From an uncultured Mucilaginibacter sp. (lineage in GTDB: Bacteria > Bacteroidota > Bacteroidia > Sphingobacteriales > Sphingobacteriaceae): DNA of 43,238 nt. Position numbers and translations under genes: made by a program. Below the pieces are notes generated by a model. It was not told the origin of the DNA, made no database searches, and saw only the letters and a list, made by a program, of their open reading frames with translations. Location of the stretch: positions 1-43,238 of the forward strand of contig CAIPPO010000112.1 in NCBI GenBank assembly GCA_903866915.1, written 5' to 3'. Of the stretch, positions 26,003 through 34,611 are shown in pieces (the stretch's first letter is position 1; the number at the start of each line of letters is the position of its first letter).

Positions 26003-26153
26003 AAGATGGTTCTGGGAATGATTTATAACCACACTTTAGCAAAATCTGTGAAATAAGGATAATCAGTATAAATCTGTGATTCGAAAAATATGTCCGGCAC
26101 TCAGAAAGATGATTTTGGGAATGATTTATAACCACCCTTTATCAAAATCTGTG
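26003..26153. repeat. 48-bp direct repeat, two copies
   Basis: Positions 26003-26050 and 26106-26153 are 48-base copies that agree at 44 positions, sharing the core GGGAATGATTTATAACCAC and the end CAAAATCTGTG. They are 103 bases apart. The flanks also repeat smaller words (AGTCCGTAAGTCCGTAAG near 25989, AAGTCCGTCAG near 26173; AATCTGTGATTC twice). The whole 286-base spacer between mnmA and the PAS protein gene is built from such units and encodes nothing. Confidence 0.7.
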
Positions 26154-26200
26154 ATTCAAAAAATGAGTACGAAAGTCCGTCAGAATATAGCTAGGCTGCT

Positions 26201-27061
26201 TTAGCGTATAACCGGCTCTTTTTTTACGGGATCGAGTTCTTCGCCGACTGCGTTATTAATAGTATGAACAATTTTATCCAATTCCTCGGCTGATTGATTA
26301 AGGCTTTCCAGAATCATTTCTTTTTCACTCATGAAGGTGGTTTCTTTCATCAGGTTAGCCAGTCCGATAATGTTGGCGAGCGGACGCCTTAATTCATGCG
26401 AGCTTAACCAGGCTACTTCTTTAAGTTTTTCATTCTGAAGAAAAGTTTCTTCTTCTTTTTGCTTTAACCGCGTTGAGTCATTGTAAACGGCAATGTATCC
26501 GTTAAATTCGTTTCGCTCGTCAAACAGCGGAGTATATTCGCCATAAACCCAAAATTTTACACCATGTTTATTGTGGCAATTGAGTTCGGTTGCGAATGAC
26601 TCGTGAGCGTTCTTGCTTTTAAGCACCGAATTAAGGACTTGCATATCGGTTTCAGCTCCAGCAAAAAAAGTTGCGGGCGAATATCCTGCAACTTCATCAA
26701 AAGTATATCCCGTGTAACGTTCAAATGCTTTGTTTACCCAGCTGATGTAGTTGTTTCGATCGGTTATGATGACGATATTATTTATTTTTGTGATGATGGT
26801 ACCCAGCCTGGTTGCTTCTTCAGTGGCAAGGCTGGCAAGAATTTCGTTTTCCGCGAGTTTTTTCTCGTGATTTTTAACCATGCGGTAAACCAGGTAGCCT
26901 GTTGTTGCCACAAAAATAAAACGCCGGCCGTTATTGATCAGATTGTATAAACTTGTACTAAGATGATGGTGGTAGAAACCGAGCAACTGATCGCTAATAA
27001 CAATCCAGGCGATGCAAAAGATAAAATAGGTTAGTGCTATCCGCAATGCCCCGGAACTCAT
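26201..27061 (-). CDS. PAS/HisKA membrane sensor without ATPase domain
   Basis: A 286-residue sensor. Two hydrophobic segments (about residues 6-27 and 45-62) anchor it in the inner membrane, a coiled linker follows, then a PAS domain (about 85-200: IVIITDRNNYISWVNKAFERYTGYTFDEV), and a histidine kinase dimerisation helix with the phospho-acceptor His222 in SSHELRRPLANIIGLANLM. The protein ends 64 residues later (VKKEPVIR), so the N, G1 and G2 boxes of a HATPase domain are all missing. The stop is followed by repeat-filled non-coding sequence, with no remnant of a kinase domain. It could be phosphorylated by a partner kinase, form heterodimers, or be a decayed kinase. The first is my preference but is inference. 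Confidence 0.85.
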   Translation of the reverse strand: MSSGALRIALTYFIFCIAWIVISDQLLGFYHHHLSTSLYNLINNGRRFIFVATTGYLVYRMVKNHEKKLAENEILASLATEEATRLGTIITKINNIVIITDRNNYISWVNKAFERYTGYTFDEVAGYSPATFFAGAETDMQVLNSVLKSKNAHESFATELNCHNKHGVKFWVYGEYTPLFDERNEFNGYIAVYNDSTRLKQKEEETFLQNEKLKEVAWLSSHELRRPLANIIGLANLMKETTFMSEKEMILESLNQSAEELDKIVHTINNAVGEELDPVKKEPVIR

Positions 27062-27174
27062 CAGTAATTTTCGTTTTAGTTTAACTGTTTATACGAAAAT
27101 AATATTGAAAAGTTGAGGAATTGATATTGCAAATTACTGTCACGGTTTTAACCCCTGGTTATCAGGTATTATAG

Positions 27175-28440
27175 CTAAGGATTTCTGACCTGGCCATGAC
27201 CTTTAACCAGCCATTTATAGCTTGTAAGCTCAGAAAGGCCCATTGGGCCGCGCGCGTGCAACTTTTGTGTACTGATGCCAATTTCGGCACCAAGTCCAAA
27301 TTGTGCGCCATCTGTAAAAGCAGTGGACGCATTTACATAAACAGCGGCCGCATCAACTTTGTTTAGGAACTCAGCTGCTCTGGCAGCATCTTCTGTTATA
27401 ATGGCTTCACTGTGTTTAGAGCCATTAACGGCAATATGATTCAAAGCCTCAGCAAAACTGGCTACAGTCTTAATAGCCATTTTATACGATAAAAACTCCG
27501 TGCCAAAGTGTTCAGGGCAGGCACGATGCAACAGGTGGGCGGGATATTGATTTTCTAATACAGCAAATGCCAGTTCATCAGCAAATAGCTCAACATTTTT
27601 AGCTGCAAGTGGTTTTACCAACCGGGTTAGCTCGCTTAAACGATTTTGATGCACAATAAGACAATCCAAAGCGTTACAAACACTTACCCTGCGGGTTTTG
27701 GCATTAAATACGATGGCCGCACCTTGCTCAAGGTCGCCGCTGTCGTCAAAATAGGTGTGCACTATACCGGCACCGGTTTCTATAACAGGCACACGGGCCT
27801 GCTGGCGTACCCGGTTAATGAGTTGCTGGCTTCCACGCGGAATGAGTACGTCAATGTAACCCACGGCATTAAAAAGGGCCTCAGTGGCCTCCCGTTCGGA
27901 TGGAAGCAACACGGTTATATTCGCATTTAAACCGTGTTTTTGAAGCACTCCGTGAATGAGCGAAATAATAGCTTTATTTGAATATTCGGCGTCACTGCCT
28001 CCTTTTAATACGCTGACATTGCCGGTTTTGAAGCAAAGTGCAAAAACATCGAAAGTAACATTGGGCCTTGCTTCATAAATTACACCTACTACACCTAAGG
28101 GTACACTGATTCTGGAAATTTCGAGCCCGTTGGGCATTATTTTTTCAGAAAGTATATGCCCCAGCGGGTTTGGCAAACTGGCTACATTAACCATCTCTTT
28201 CGCAATATCCAGAATGCGCGCTTCAGTAAGCTTTAACCGATCGAATTTTGGATCGGCAGAATCCATCCGATCCAGATCTTTCTGGTTTTCGGCCAATAAT
28301 TGTTTAGTTTGCTCAATTGCTGCACTCGCTACATCATTCAGCACTGCTGAGATCGTTCCGGCTGAAAGTCCGTTAATTTGCCTGCTGGCAAAAAGCGCTT
28401 CTTCAAAATATTGCTGATAGTCTGTTAGTATTTCCATCAC
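27175..28440 (-). CDS. proA: Glutamate-5-semialdehyde dehydrogenase
   Basis: The second enzyme of proline synthesis, reducing gamma-glutamyl phosphate to glutamate semialdehyde with NADPH. The aldehyde dehydrogenase fold is evident: [16 protein letters not shown] (substrate/cofactor region), [10 protein letters not shown], the catalytic Cys255 in SVCNALDCL, and [15 protein letters not shown] near the C-terminus. At 421 residues it is full length. The ATG overlaps the proB stop by four bases (ATGA), so the two are translated together. Confidence 0.97.
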   Translation of the reverse strand: MMEILTDYQQYFEEALFASRQINGLSAGTISAVLNDVASAAIEQTKQLLAENQKDLDRMDSADPKFDRLKLTEARILDIAKEMVNVASLPNPLGHILSEKIMPNGLEISRISVPLGVVGVIYEARPNVTFDVFALCFKTGNVSVLKGGSDAEYSNKAIISLIHGVLQKHGLNANITVLLPSEREATEALFNAVGYIDVLIPRGSQQLINRVRQQARVPVIETGAGIVHTYFDDSGDLEQGAAIVFNAKTRRVSVCNALDCLIVHQNRLSELTRLVKPLAAKNVELFADELAFAVLENQYPAHLLHRACPEHFGTEFLSYKMAIKTVASFAEALNHIAVNGSKHSEAIITEDAARAAEFLNKVDAAAVYVNASTAFTDGAQFGLGAEIGISTQKLHARGPMGLSELTSYKWLVKGHGQVRNP

Positions 28441-29513
28441 GATAGGTAAAGATAATCATAATGTACAAGCGCTTTCTGGTTTTTTTGGCCGATGCGTTCT
28501 TTGGCTTTGTCTGAACCATATTCTGCAATACCCAACCCTATCATTTTTTCCTGTTCGTCAACAATTTTGATGATCTCGCCTTTGTTAAAATCCGCCAACA
28601 CCTTAACAATTCCTACAGGTAAAAGGCTGGTGGCTTTGCTCGACAAAAGCGCGTTTTTTGCACCCTCATTCAAAACTACCGCCCCGGTGGCCGAATGTGC
28701 TGAATGCGCTATCCATTTCTTTTTTCCGGATTTCGATTTATCGGGCGCGAAAGTTGAATGGGCCGCTTTATTAGCGAGCACATCCAATAAAATATAATCT
28801 CTTGTGCCATTTGCAATATGTACTGCAATTCCCAATTGCGCAGTTTTATGCGCCATGGTCGACTTGGTGATCATACCACCCCGCCCAAATTGCGATTTGT
28901 CAGAAGAAACGAAGGAGGAAAAATCAACGGCGGCACCATCAATTTTCTCGATCAGTTTTGAACTGGCCAGCCTGGGGTCGCCATCATAAATACCGTCGAC
29001 ATTAGTAAGCACGATCAATGCCTGGGCGTTCAACATTGCTGCAATAAGCCCCGCAAGTTCATCATTATCGGTAAACATCAGTTCCGTCACCGAAACCACG
29101 TCGTTTTCATTAACTACCGGTATTACCTGGTGTTGCAAAAGCACTTCGAGGCAGTTGCGCATATTCAGGTAATGCAGCCGGTCGCGGAAATCTTCCTTGG
29201 TAACTAAAATCTGCGAGCAAAGTATCTGATACTGATCAAATAAAGCCGAATAGGTATTGATGAGTTTTACCTGCCCGATAGAAGCCAGCAACTGCCTTGC
29301 AGCCACGGCATCGGCCTTCTCAGCAACTTTGATCATGCTGCGGCCAGATGCTACAGCCCCTGATGAAACGAGGATAACTTCGGCGCCCTGACCCTTGATA
29401 GCAGCTATTTGTTCGACCAGGTGGGCGATTCGGGCGTTATCGGGCAAACCATCGGCCTGCGTTAACACATTGGAGCCTATCTTGATAACAATTCGCTGGT
29501 AACCTGGTGACAT
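28437..29513 (-). CDS. proB: Glutamate 5-kinase
   Basis: The first and usually feedback-inhibited enzyme of proline synthesis, phosphorylating glutamate. The amino acid kinase domain begins [11 protein letters not shown] and includes [20 protein letters not shown] and FGRGGMITK (about residues 1-255). The C-terminal 90 residues form a PUA domain ([23 protein letters not shown]), as in E. coli ProB. At 358 residues it is full length. It lies 66 bases downstream of pstB; a possible own promoter is present, but read-through from the phosphate operon is likely too. Confidence 0.96.
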   Translation of the reverse strand: MSPGYQRIVIKIGSNVLTQADGLPDNARIAHLVEQIAAIKGQGAEVILVSSGAVASGRSMIKVAEKADAVAARQLLASIGQVKLINTYSALFDQYQILCSQILVTKEDFRDRLHYLNMRNCLEVLLQHQVIPVVNENDVVSVTELMFTDNDELAGLIAAMLNAQALIVLTNVDGIYDGDPRLASSKLIEKIDGAAVDFSSFVSSDKSQFGRGGMITKSTMAHKTAQLGIAVHIANGTRDYILLDVLANKAAHSTFAPDKSKSGKKKWIAHSAHSATGAVVLNEGAKNALLSSKATSLLPVGIVKVLADFNKGEIIKIVDEQEKMIGLGIAEYGSDKAKERIGQKNQKALVHYDYLYLS

Positions 29514-29542
29514 AGCTGTTCCTATTGGAAGGCCAATATTAG

Positions 29543-29572
29543 CAAATTATAGGTAAATGTGCCGAATAACAA
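29543..29572 (-). promoter_or_regulatory. Possible proBA promoter
   Basis: On the minus strand TTG (29572-29570) stands 18 bases before TATAATTTG (29551-29543), one base longer than the TAnnTTTG consensus. It lies in the 66-base spacer between pstB and proB and would give a leader of about 25 bases. Confidence 0.3.
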
Positions 29573-29579
29573 TCGCGAT

Positions 29580-30341
29580 TTAACTGATATATCCTTTTAC
29601 ATATTCCCGGGTCAGTTCCTGTTTCGGATCCAGCAAAATTTCTTCCGTTGGCCCAAACTCGATGATCTTTCCCATATAAACAAAAATAATGTAATCGGAT
29701 ACTCTGCGTGCCTGCCGCAGAATATGGGTAACCAATACGATAGTGTATTTTTCTTTGAGTTTGATAAATAGATCTTCGATGATACTCGTTGACACCGGGT
29801 CGAGTGCCGAGGTCGACTCGTCGCCTAATATGATCTCGGGCTCTACAGCCAATCCCCGCGCCAGGCACAAACGTTGTTGCTGGCCGATTGACAGTCTTGT
29901 AGCAGGTGCATTTAAACGGTCTTTAACTTCATTCCATAAGCCTGTTGCTTTCAATTGCGTCTCCACAATCTCGTCTAATACTACTTTTTTACGTGTGCCA
30001 TGTATTCGCGGACCATAAGCGATATTGTCGTAGATGGACATCGGCAGGGGATAGGGGCGTTGAGATAGCAGTCCCATTTTTTTGCGGATATGCGTCACTT
30101 CTGCGTTCGGATCATAAATGTTTTCGCCGTCAACAAATACCTTTCCGGTAACTTTTATTTCAGCCGTATCATCCAGAAGCCGGTTAAGCGATTTCAAGAG
30201 CGTTGTTTTGCCGCAGCCCGAAGGGCCGATAATTGAGACCACTTTTTTGTTTGGGATATTGATCGAAATATCTTTCAATATTTGTTGGTTGCCGATTTCG
30301 ACACTCAAATTTTGAACGCTAATATGGGGATTGTTGGTCAT
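29580..30341 (-). CDS. pstB: Phosphate ABC transporter ATP-binding protein
   Basis: The ATPase that drives high-affinity phosphate import with PstC and PstA. Walker A is GPSGCGKTT, the signature is LSIGQQQRLCLAR, Walker B is IILGDESTSALDP, and the H-loop His is in VLVTHILRQARR. At 253 residues it is full length. The ATG overlaps the pstA stop by four bases. No phoU gene follows, unlike in many pst operons; proB comes next. Confidence 0.96.
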   Translation of the reverse strand: MTNNPHISVQNLSVEIGNQQILKDISINIPNKKVVSIIGPSGCGKTTLLKSLNRLLDDTAEIKVTGKVFVDGENIYDPNAEVTHIRKKMGLLSQRPYPLPMSIYDNIAYGPRIHGTRKKVVLDEIVETQLKATGLWNEVKDRLNAPATRLSIGQQQRLCLARGLAVEPEIILGDESTSALDPVSTSIIEDLFIKLKEKYTIVLVTHILRQARRVSDYIIFVYMGKIIEFGPTEEILLDPKQELTREYVKGYIS

Positions 30342-31186
30342 CTGCTATTGTTTTTGGAGAACCTTTTGGCTAGTATTGAAGATAAAATGGTAATTATCAG
30401 CACGATAATAGTTAATATCAAAGCTGAGGCGTAAGCCCTGCCCTGCACCTCGGCTACCGGACTGCCTAATTGAAAAAATATGGCCAGGGGCAAAGTCGCA
30501 GCTGGCTGGTGAAGTGAGGTTGGAATATTGTCACTAAAGCCCGCGGTGAACAATACCGATGCTACATCGCCAATAGCGCGACCAAAGGAAAGTAATATCG
30601 CAGTAAAAACACCCGGTCGAATTTGCCTGATCACTACTTTGGCAGTTTCCCAGCGTGTTGCGCCAAGTGATAGCGTAGCATCACCTAACTCTTTGGGTAC
30701 GGTACGTATTACTTCATCAAGTGTGCGAACCAGGATAGGGATCACCAACAAGGTGACAGCTACTATTCCACCTAAAAGCGAAGCCCGTATTCCAAAATAC
30801 ACCATGATCAGGAAGCCAAAGGCGCCGTAAACGATGGATGGAATGCCAAAAAGCACATCGAAGGCAATACGCAGACCATTCGCAAGCCAAATACGCCCGC
30901 CAAGGTACATATTGATATAAATGGCTACCGGTATGCTAATGAAAAGTCCGAGTACTGTTGCACCGCCAGCAACGTATAGTGAACCAATGATGGCATTGAG
31001 TACACCGCCTTCTTTGCCTATATAAAAACCGCCGCCGGGTATTTTACTGATCATATCCCAGGTCATAAAGGGGACACCTCTGTACAAGATAGTACCAACG
31101 ATCAGGAAGAAACTTCCGGTTACTAAAATCGTAGCTAATATCATTAAAGTGCGGAAGAAATTCTCCTCCAGTTTCCGCCTGATCAT
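30338..31186 (-). CDS. pstA: Phosphate ABC transporter permease PstA
   Basis: One of the two inner-membrane channel subunits of the phosphate importer. Six hydrophobic segments are visible over 282 residues, with the first near residues 12-34. The EAA-type coupling loop is DATLSLGATRWETAKVVIRQ, which contacts PstB. Near the C-terminus GRAIGDVASVLFTAGF resembles the conserved Pst helix. The start overlaps the pstC stop by four bases and the stop overlaps pstB, so the three are tightly coupled. Confidence 0.95.
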   Translation of the reverse strand: MIRRKLEENFFRTLMILATILVTGSFFLIVGTILYRGVPFMTWDMISKIPGGGFYIGKEGGVLNAIIGSLYVAGGATVLGLFISIPVAIYINMYLGGRIWLANGLRIAFDVLFGIPSIVYGAFGFLIMVYFGIRASLLGGIVAVTLLVIPILVRTLDEVIRTVPKELGDATLSLGATRWETAKVVIRQIRPGVFTAILLSFGRAIGDVASVLFTAGFSDNIPTSLHQPAATLPLAIFFQLGSPVAEVQGRAYASALILTIIVLIITILSSILAKRFSKNNSR

Positions 31187-32079
31187 AAAGCAAGTTTCCT
31201 TTCCAAGCGTGCGAGTATTATTCTCGAAATAACATTGAAAAGTAAAATAATAATGAATAGCAGGAACGCTGCAAACATCAGGGCCGAGTCATACATAGGT
31301 ATCGAGAGCATTTCTCCATAGTTATTGGCGATCAGCGCAGGTAGCGGGTATCCCGGATCAAATACCGAGTGGGGAACATCTGCGTTATTACCACAAACCA
31401 TTAAAACCGCAATAGTCTCGCCAAATGCCCGTGATACAGCCAGTACTGTTGCTGCAATTATGCCCGGTTTGGCTTTTCGAAGCGATACCTTTCTGATGGT
31501 TTCCCATTTGGTTGCACCCAGTGCCAGTGAAGCATCTTTCAAGTCTTTGGGTATTGTATTCAACACTTCACAAACAATACTTACAATAAGGGGGAAAATC
31601 ATTACCGCCAGTACAATTCCACCTGCAAGTACACTATATCCTGTAGAAAACTCAACAAAATGAGGTGCGATATGGTCCTGAATCAACGGCACAATAAATA
31701 ACACACCCCAAACACCGAAAATAACCGGCGGAATACCCGAAAGCAGGTTTACAAAAGGAACCAGTATCTTTCTTAATTGGTTAGGAGTATATTCTGTAAT
31801 GAAGAATGAAGTTAGCAGGCAAAGTGGTAATGCGATGATGATCGCGATTGCTGTAACCCACAATGTGCCCATAATAAATGGAAAAAAGCCAAACAGGCCT
31901 TTCAATGGTTTCCACACGCTCGAAGTAAGCAGTGTATACAAAGATATTTTATTAAGAACCGGTACTGATTTAAGATACAACCCTATACCGATGACCAATA
32001 CTACCGCAACCGATAATATGGTAAAAATCAACATGATTTTAGCGTAAACTTTATCTTTTAGTAAGCGCAGGGATGTCAT
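31183..32079 (-). CDS. pstC: Phosphate ABC transporter permease PstC
   Basis: The second channel subunit of the phosphate importer, with 298 residues and about six membrane helices. The coupling loop is DASLALGATKWETIRKVSLR and the following helix SRAFGETIAVLMVCGN is typical of PstC. Helix 2 begins GFFPFIMGTLWVTAIAI. It starts 78 bases after the pstS stop; a strong hairpin lies in that gap. Confidence 0.95.
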   Translation of the reverse strand: MTSLRLLKDKVYAKIMLIFTILSVAVVLVIGIGLYLKSVPVLNKISLYTLLTSSVWKPLKGLFGFFPFIMGTLWVTAIAIIIALPLCLLTSFFITEYTPNQLRKILVPFVNLLSGIPPVIFGVWGVLFIVPLIQDHIAPHFVEFSTGYSVLAGGIVLAVMIFPLIVSIVCEVLNTIPKDLKDASLALGATKWETIRKVSLRKAKPGIIAATVLAVSRAFGETIAVLMVCGNNADVPHSVFDPGYPLPALIANNYGEMLSIPMYDSALMFAAFLLFIIILLFNVISRIILARLERKLAL

Positions 32080-32105
32080 TTATTAATCAGGAGCTTTACA
32101 GGCAA

Positions 32106-32136
32106 ATAGCGGTGAGCCCCTTAGAGCCACCGCTAT
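32106..32136 (-). other. Hairpin between pstS and pstC
   Basis: A perfect 9-bp stem (ATAGCGGTG at 32106-32114, CACCGCTAT at 32128-32136) with a 13-base loop. In the direction of the operon (minus) it has no T-run after it; the T-run lies on the other side. It therefore looks less like a terminator of pstS and more like a barrier that protects the upstream mRNA from 3' decay or partly stops transcription, which would give more PstS than channel. Confidence 0.6.
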
Positions 32137-32157
32137 GGTTTTTTTATATTTATAAGA

Positions 32158-33135
32158 TCAGTTAACTTTTTTTAGTTCTTCGGAAAGCTTTTGTTTGGAA
32201 AGAACGATATAACCATTTTCATCAACAAATTTCTGGCCTTCTGTAAGCACATATTTTACAAAGGCTACCAGTTCGGGCTTTGCAGGTTTTCCTTTAAAAA
32301 GGAAACCTAGGTTACGGGCCGGAGGAGCCGGATATCTACCATCAGCGATAGCTTCGGTCAAATGATCTATCGTGTCATAGAAATTTTCATCTGCATCTAT
32401 TTTGCCGTTTCCGTTAACATCAATTGGCAAGGCGTGTACACCATCAACCTGTTTGCGTGTTTTAAGGTCGTACAGGTAGGCGAGGTTATTATAGCCGATA
32501 GCAGTTACGTCTTTTTTAACAGCCTGAGCCAACCCTGGGTCGCCATATACACCAACACCAAGCAGATCTTCCTGTTTTTTGCCGAAATATTTCGACCAGG
32601 TTTCAGCAGCTCCAGCCGCATCCGACCGGGTATAGATATGAATAGGAACAGAAACTCCTCCTGCTAACTGCTTCCAGTTTTTGATATTACCGCTAACAAA
32701 TATGTTCAGAAACTGATCGCGCTTTACGCCTTTAGCAAATAATGCTGCAGCGTCGGGATTGGCAGTATTGAATGTTGGCACAACCGCGTCCTTGGTTACA
32801 TAAATTGTGTAGGCACCCTTTTTAACCTCTTCAGGACTGATATCGCGGGAGGCCAGACCTATATCTACCAAACCCGAAAGCGCATCGGTTATACCTTTGC
32901 CAGCACCGCCCGCAGAAATATTGAAAGTAACATTTGGGTGAATCTTTTTAAATTCCTGCGCCCATTTTACTGTAATTGGGTAAAGCGCGAAGGCCCCCGA
33001 AATGTTGATCGTACCCTTCAGGTCGTCGGTAGCAGGTTTTACCTCATTATTTTTGAATGAAGAAAAAATGGCCACTACCCCGGCAACTAACAGGGCCGAT
33101 AAAAATATTCGCTGCTTCAAAATCACCTTTTTCAT
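32158..33135 (-). CDS. pstS: Phosphate-binding protein PstS
   Basis: The periplasmic phosphate receptor of the importer. The N-terminus (MKKVILKQRIFLSALLVAGV) is a signal peptide without a lipobox. Ligand-binding words are typical of the family: GAFALYPITVKWAQEF, SAGGAGKGITDALSG, DIGLASRDIS and TRSDAAGAAETWSKYFG. At 325 residues it is full length. An unusual insertion near the C-terminal lobe, DVNGNGKIDADE (residues 239-250), has the exact spacing of an EF-hand calcium loop (Asp, Asn, Asn, Asp, Glu at positions 1, 3, 5, 9, 12). It starts 22 bases after the natural end of the porin reading frame, so porin and pstS form one transcript. Confidence 0.94.
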   Translation of the reverse strand: MKKVILKQRIFLSALLVAGVVAIFSSFKNNEVKPATDDLKGTINISGAFALYPITVKWAQEFKKIHPNVTFNISAGGAGKGITDALSGLVDIGLASRDISPEEVKKGAYTIYVTKDAVVPTFNTANPDAAALFAKGVKRDQFLNIFVSGNIKNWKQLAGGVSVPIHIYTRSDAAGAAETWSKYFGKKQEDLLGVGVYGDPGLAQAVKKDVTAIGYNNLAYLYDLKTRKQVDGVHALPIDVNGNGKIDADENFYDTIDHLTEAIADGRYPAPPARNLGFLFKGKPAKPELVAFVKYVLTEGQKFVDENGYIVLSKQKLSEELKKVN

Positions 33136-33157
33136 TTGTTGATTAATTTAAATTGTA

Positions 33158-34297
33158 TTAAAACGCAAGCGATAATTGAGCTTCGAATACGTTGTTAGGA
33201 ACTTGTACAGTAGTTTGCTCGCGTTTATCGAGGTAATCAATGGCGAGTTTGGTCCATTTGTTGAAAGTAAAATTTACGCCACCGGCATAAATATTACTCC
33301 GGTCAGTCGGATTAACTTTATTAGGATCTTATGTTTCGTAACGGCCCACGATTTGGATAGCCGGGATGATTGCGTATCCTGCCTGTAAAAACCAGCCGTC
33401 TTTTCTTATAGCGGCGTCGGTACCGTGATCATACTCACCGGTTAATGAAAGACTGCCGATAACATAGCGGCCATCGAAGCCAATTCTTGCGCGGTATTGC
33501 GATTTTGCGCCACCTGTCGGAATCCCTTCACCAGCGTAAAAATCTGTACCCAAGTCAAGTCCTTTTATTGGGTGTATAGCCAGGCGGCTTGCAAGGTCTT
33601 TAAATCCGTTGTTATCCGTAGTAACATCGTACCCCGCGCCGTTCAATATTGCCAGCGTATAGTCAAACAGGTAACGGTCCTCTACTTTTGCGAAACTTCC
33701 GTTTATCTGGATACCTATATCCCTGCCCTGTTGATTACCAATTATATCTTTTGATCTTCCAGCCAATGCTTCTACAACTTGAGCGCGGTCAATAAACTCA
33801 AGCTGCGCATCAGGCGTCAGGCTTTCGGCAGAGAATGGTATTTTAAACTGTCCAGCGCTGATCTTAAAATAATCTGCTGGTTTGTAGCTTACATAGGCAT
33901 CAATAAGTTTTGTGCCGGTACCGCCCAATTCAGTTTGCGTATAGTATGACCATGAATCGGTAATGCTACCCTGAACAATAAGGCGAATACGATGCAGATC
34001 AAAAGCGTTATTGACACCGGTTTGTTCAAAGCCCTGGTAACGTATTTGTGCCAGGCCACTAATTTGCAGCGCTTTTGAACCTATTGTTATCGTGTGCTGG
34101 TTGGCTTTTTCTTTGTCGCTTTTTGCCTGTTCTTTTACAGCCTGGTCAGACCTGATCGAATCAGCTTCGTGCTGTGTTATTAAATTTTTCCTGATCAAAA
34201 CATTTAACAGGTCTTCGTTTTGCTGTGCCCTTACAGCAACCGACGAAATGATTAGAATAAATGCAAGAAATAATCTTTTTGAGTAAATAAAATTCAT
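33158..34297 (-). pseudogene. Phosphate-selective porin (OprO/OprP family), interrupted by an in-frame stop
   Basis: An outer-membrane porin that would supply phosphate to PstS. The signal peptide (MNFIYSKRLFLAFILIISSVAVRAQ) is followed by a short helical part (NVLIRKNLITQHEADSIR) and beta strands with family words such as DAYVSYKPADYFKISAGQFK and IPFSAESLTPDAQ. A TAA at 33331-33329 ends translation after 322 residues (GRYET). The same frame then stays open for 56 more codons (DPNKVNPTDRSNIYAGGVNF ... QLSLAF) and ends at 33158-33160. The last residue is Phe, the classic signal for barrel insertion. Thus one base change, probably a Tyr codon to TAA, removes the last strands. The shortened protein should not insert properly. 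A sequencing error is possible; otherwise the gene is broken or read through. Confidence 0.85.
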
Positions 34298-34611
34298 TTT
34301 TAAATAGTTAAGTTTTTTAATCTGTTGACTGTTTAATTATTAGCAATGTTTGTTTTTAAAATGGTAAAGCTAGCTTTTAAATCTATTATATCTACCTAGT
34401 CTATTATATTACTAGACAAAAATAAGTCATTTATTTTATATTTTCGAATTTCGTGGGAAAATTTATTTTATTTAATTGATAATAAGTGTGTTAAAAATAT
34501 ACTACGCGGTAAAAATAGTACCTGAAATACTGAAGTTTGACAGTTTTAGAGAAAATATAAAACCTTTAAAGCGGGTTTATACTGCTGGCTTTTAAGTTGG
34601 TTTAAATCTAA
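34298..34611. other. Regulatory region upstream of the porin-pst operon
   Basis: These 314 AT-rich bases hold no gene. On the minus strand they contain a -7 box (34424-34417), then a direct repeat/dyad at the expected transcription start, a 12-bp palindrome AAAGCTAGCTTT (34366-34377) and a leader of about 110 bases. A 5-bp hairpin (AAACC at 34560-34564, GGTTT at 34574-34578) downstream of cysN may be a weak terminator. Confidence 0.45.
34382..34424 (-). promoter_or_regulatory. Candidate promoter and operator of the porin-pst operon
   Basis: On the minus strand TATTTTTG (34424-34417) fits the -7 consensus, without a clear TTG partner. Directly downstream lie two copies of TCTATTATAT (plus strand 34382-34391 and 34400-34409), 18 bases apart, each followed by a CTAG-containing tail. 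The second copy also forms dyads (CTAGT/ACTAG and GTCTA/TAGAC). A protein bound here would cover the transcription start. Whether it answers to phosphate is unknown. Confidence 0.4.

Noticed and set aside
32106..32145. Plus-strand terminator (stem followed by T-run) between pstS and pstC
   Set aside because: There is no plus-strand gene nearby to terminate; all neighbours run on the minus strand. I list it only as an operon hairpin.
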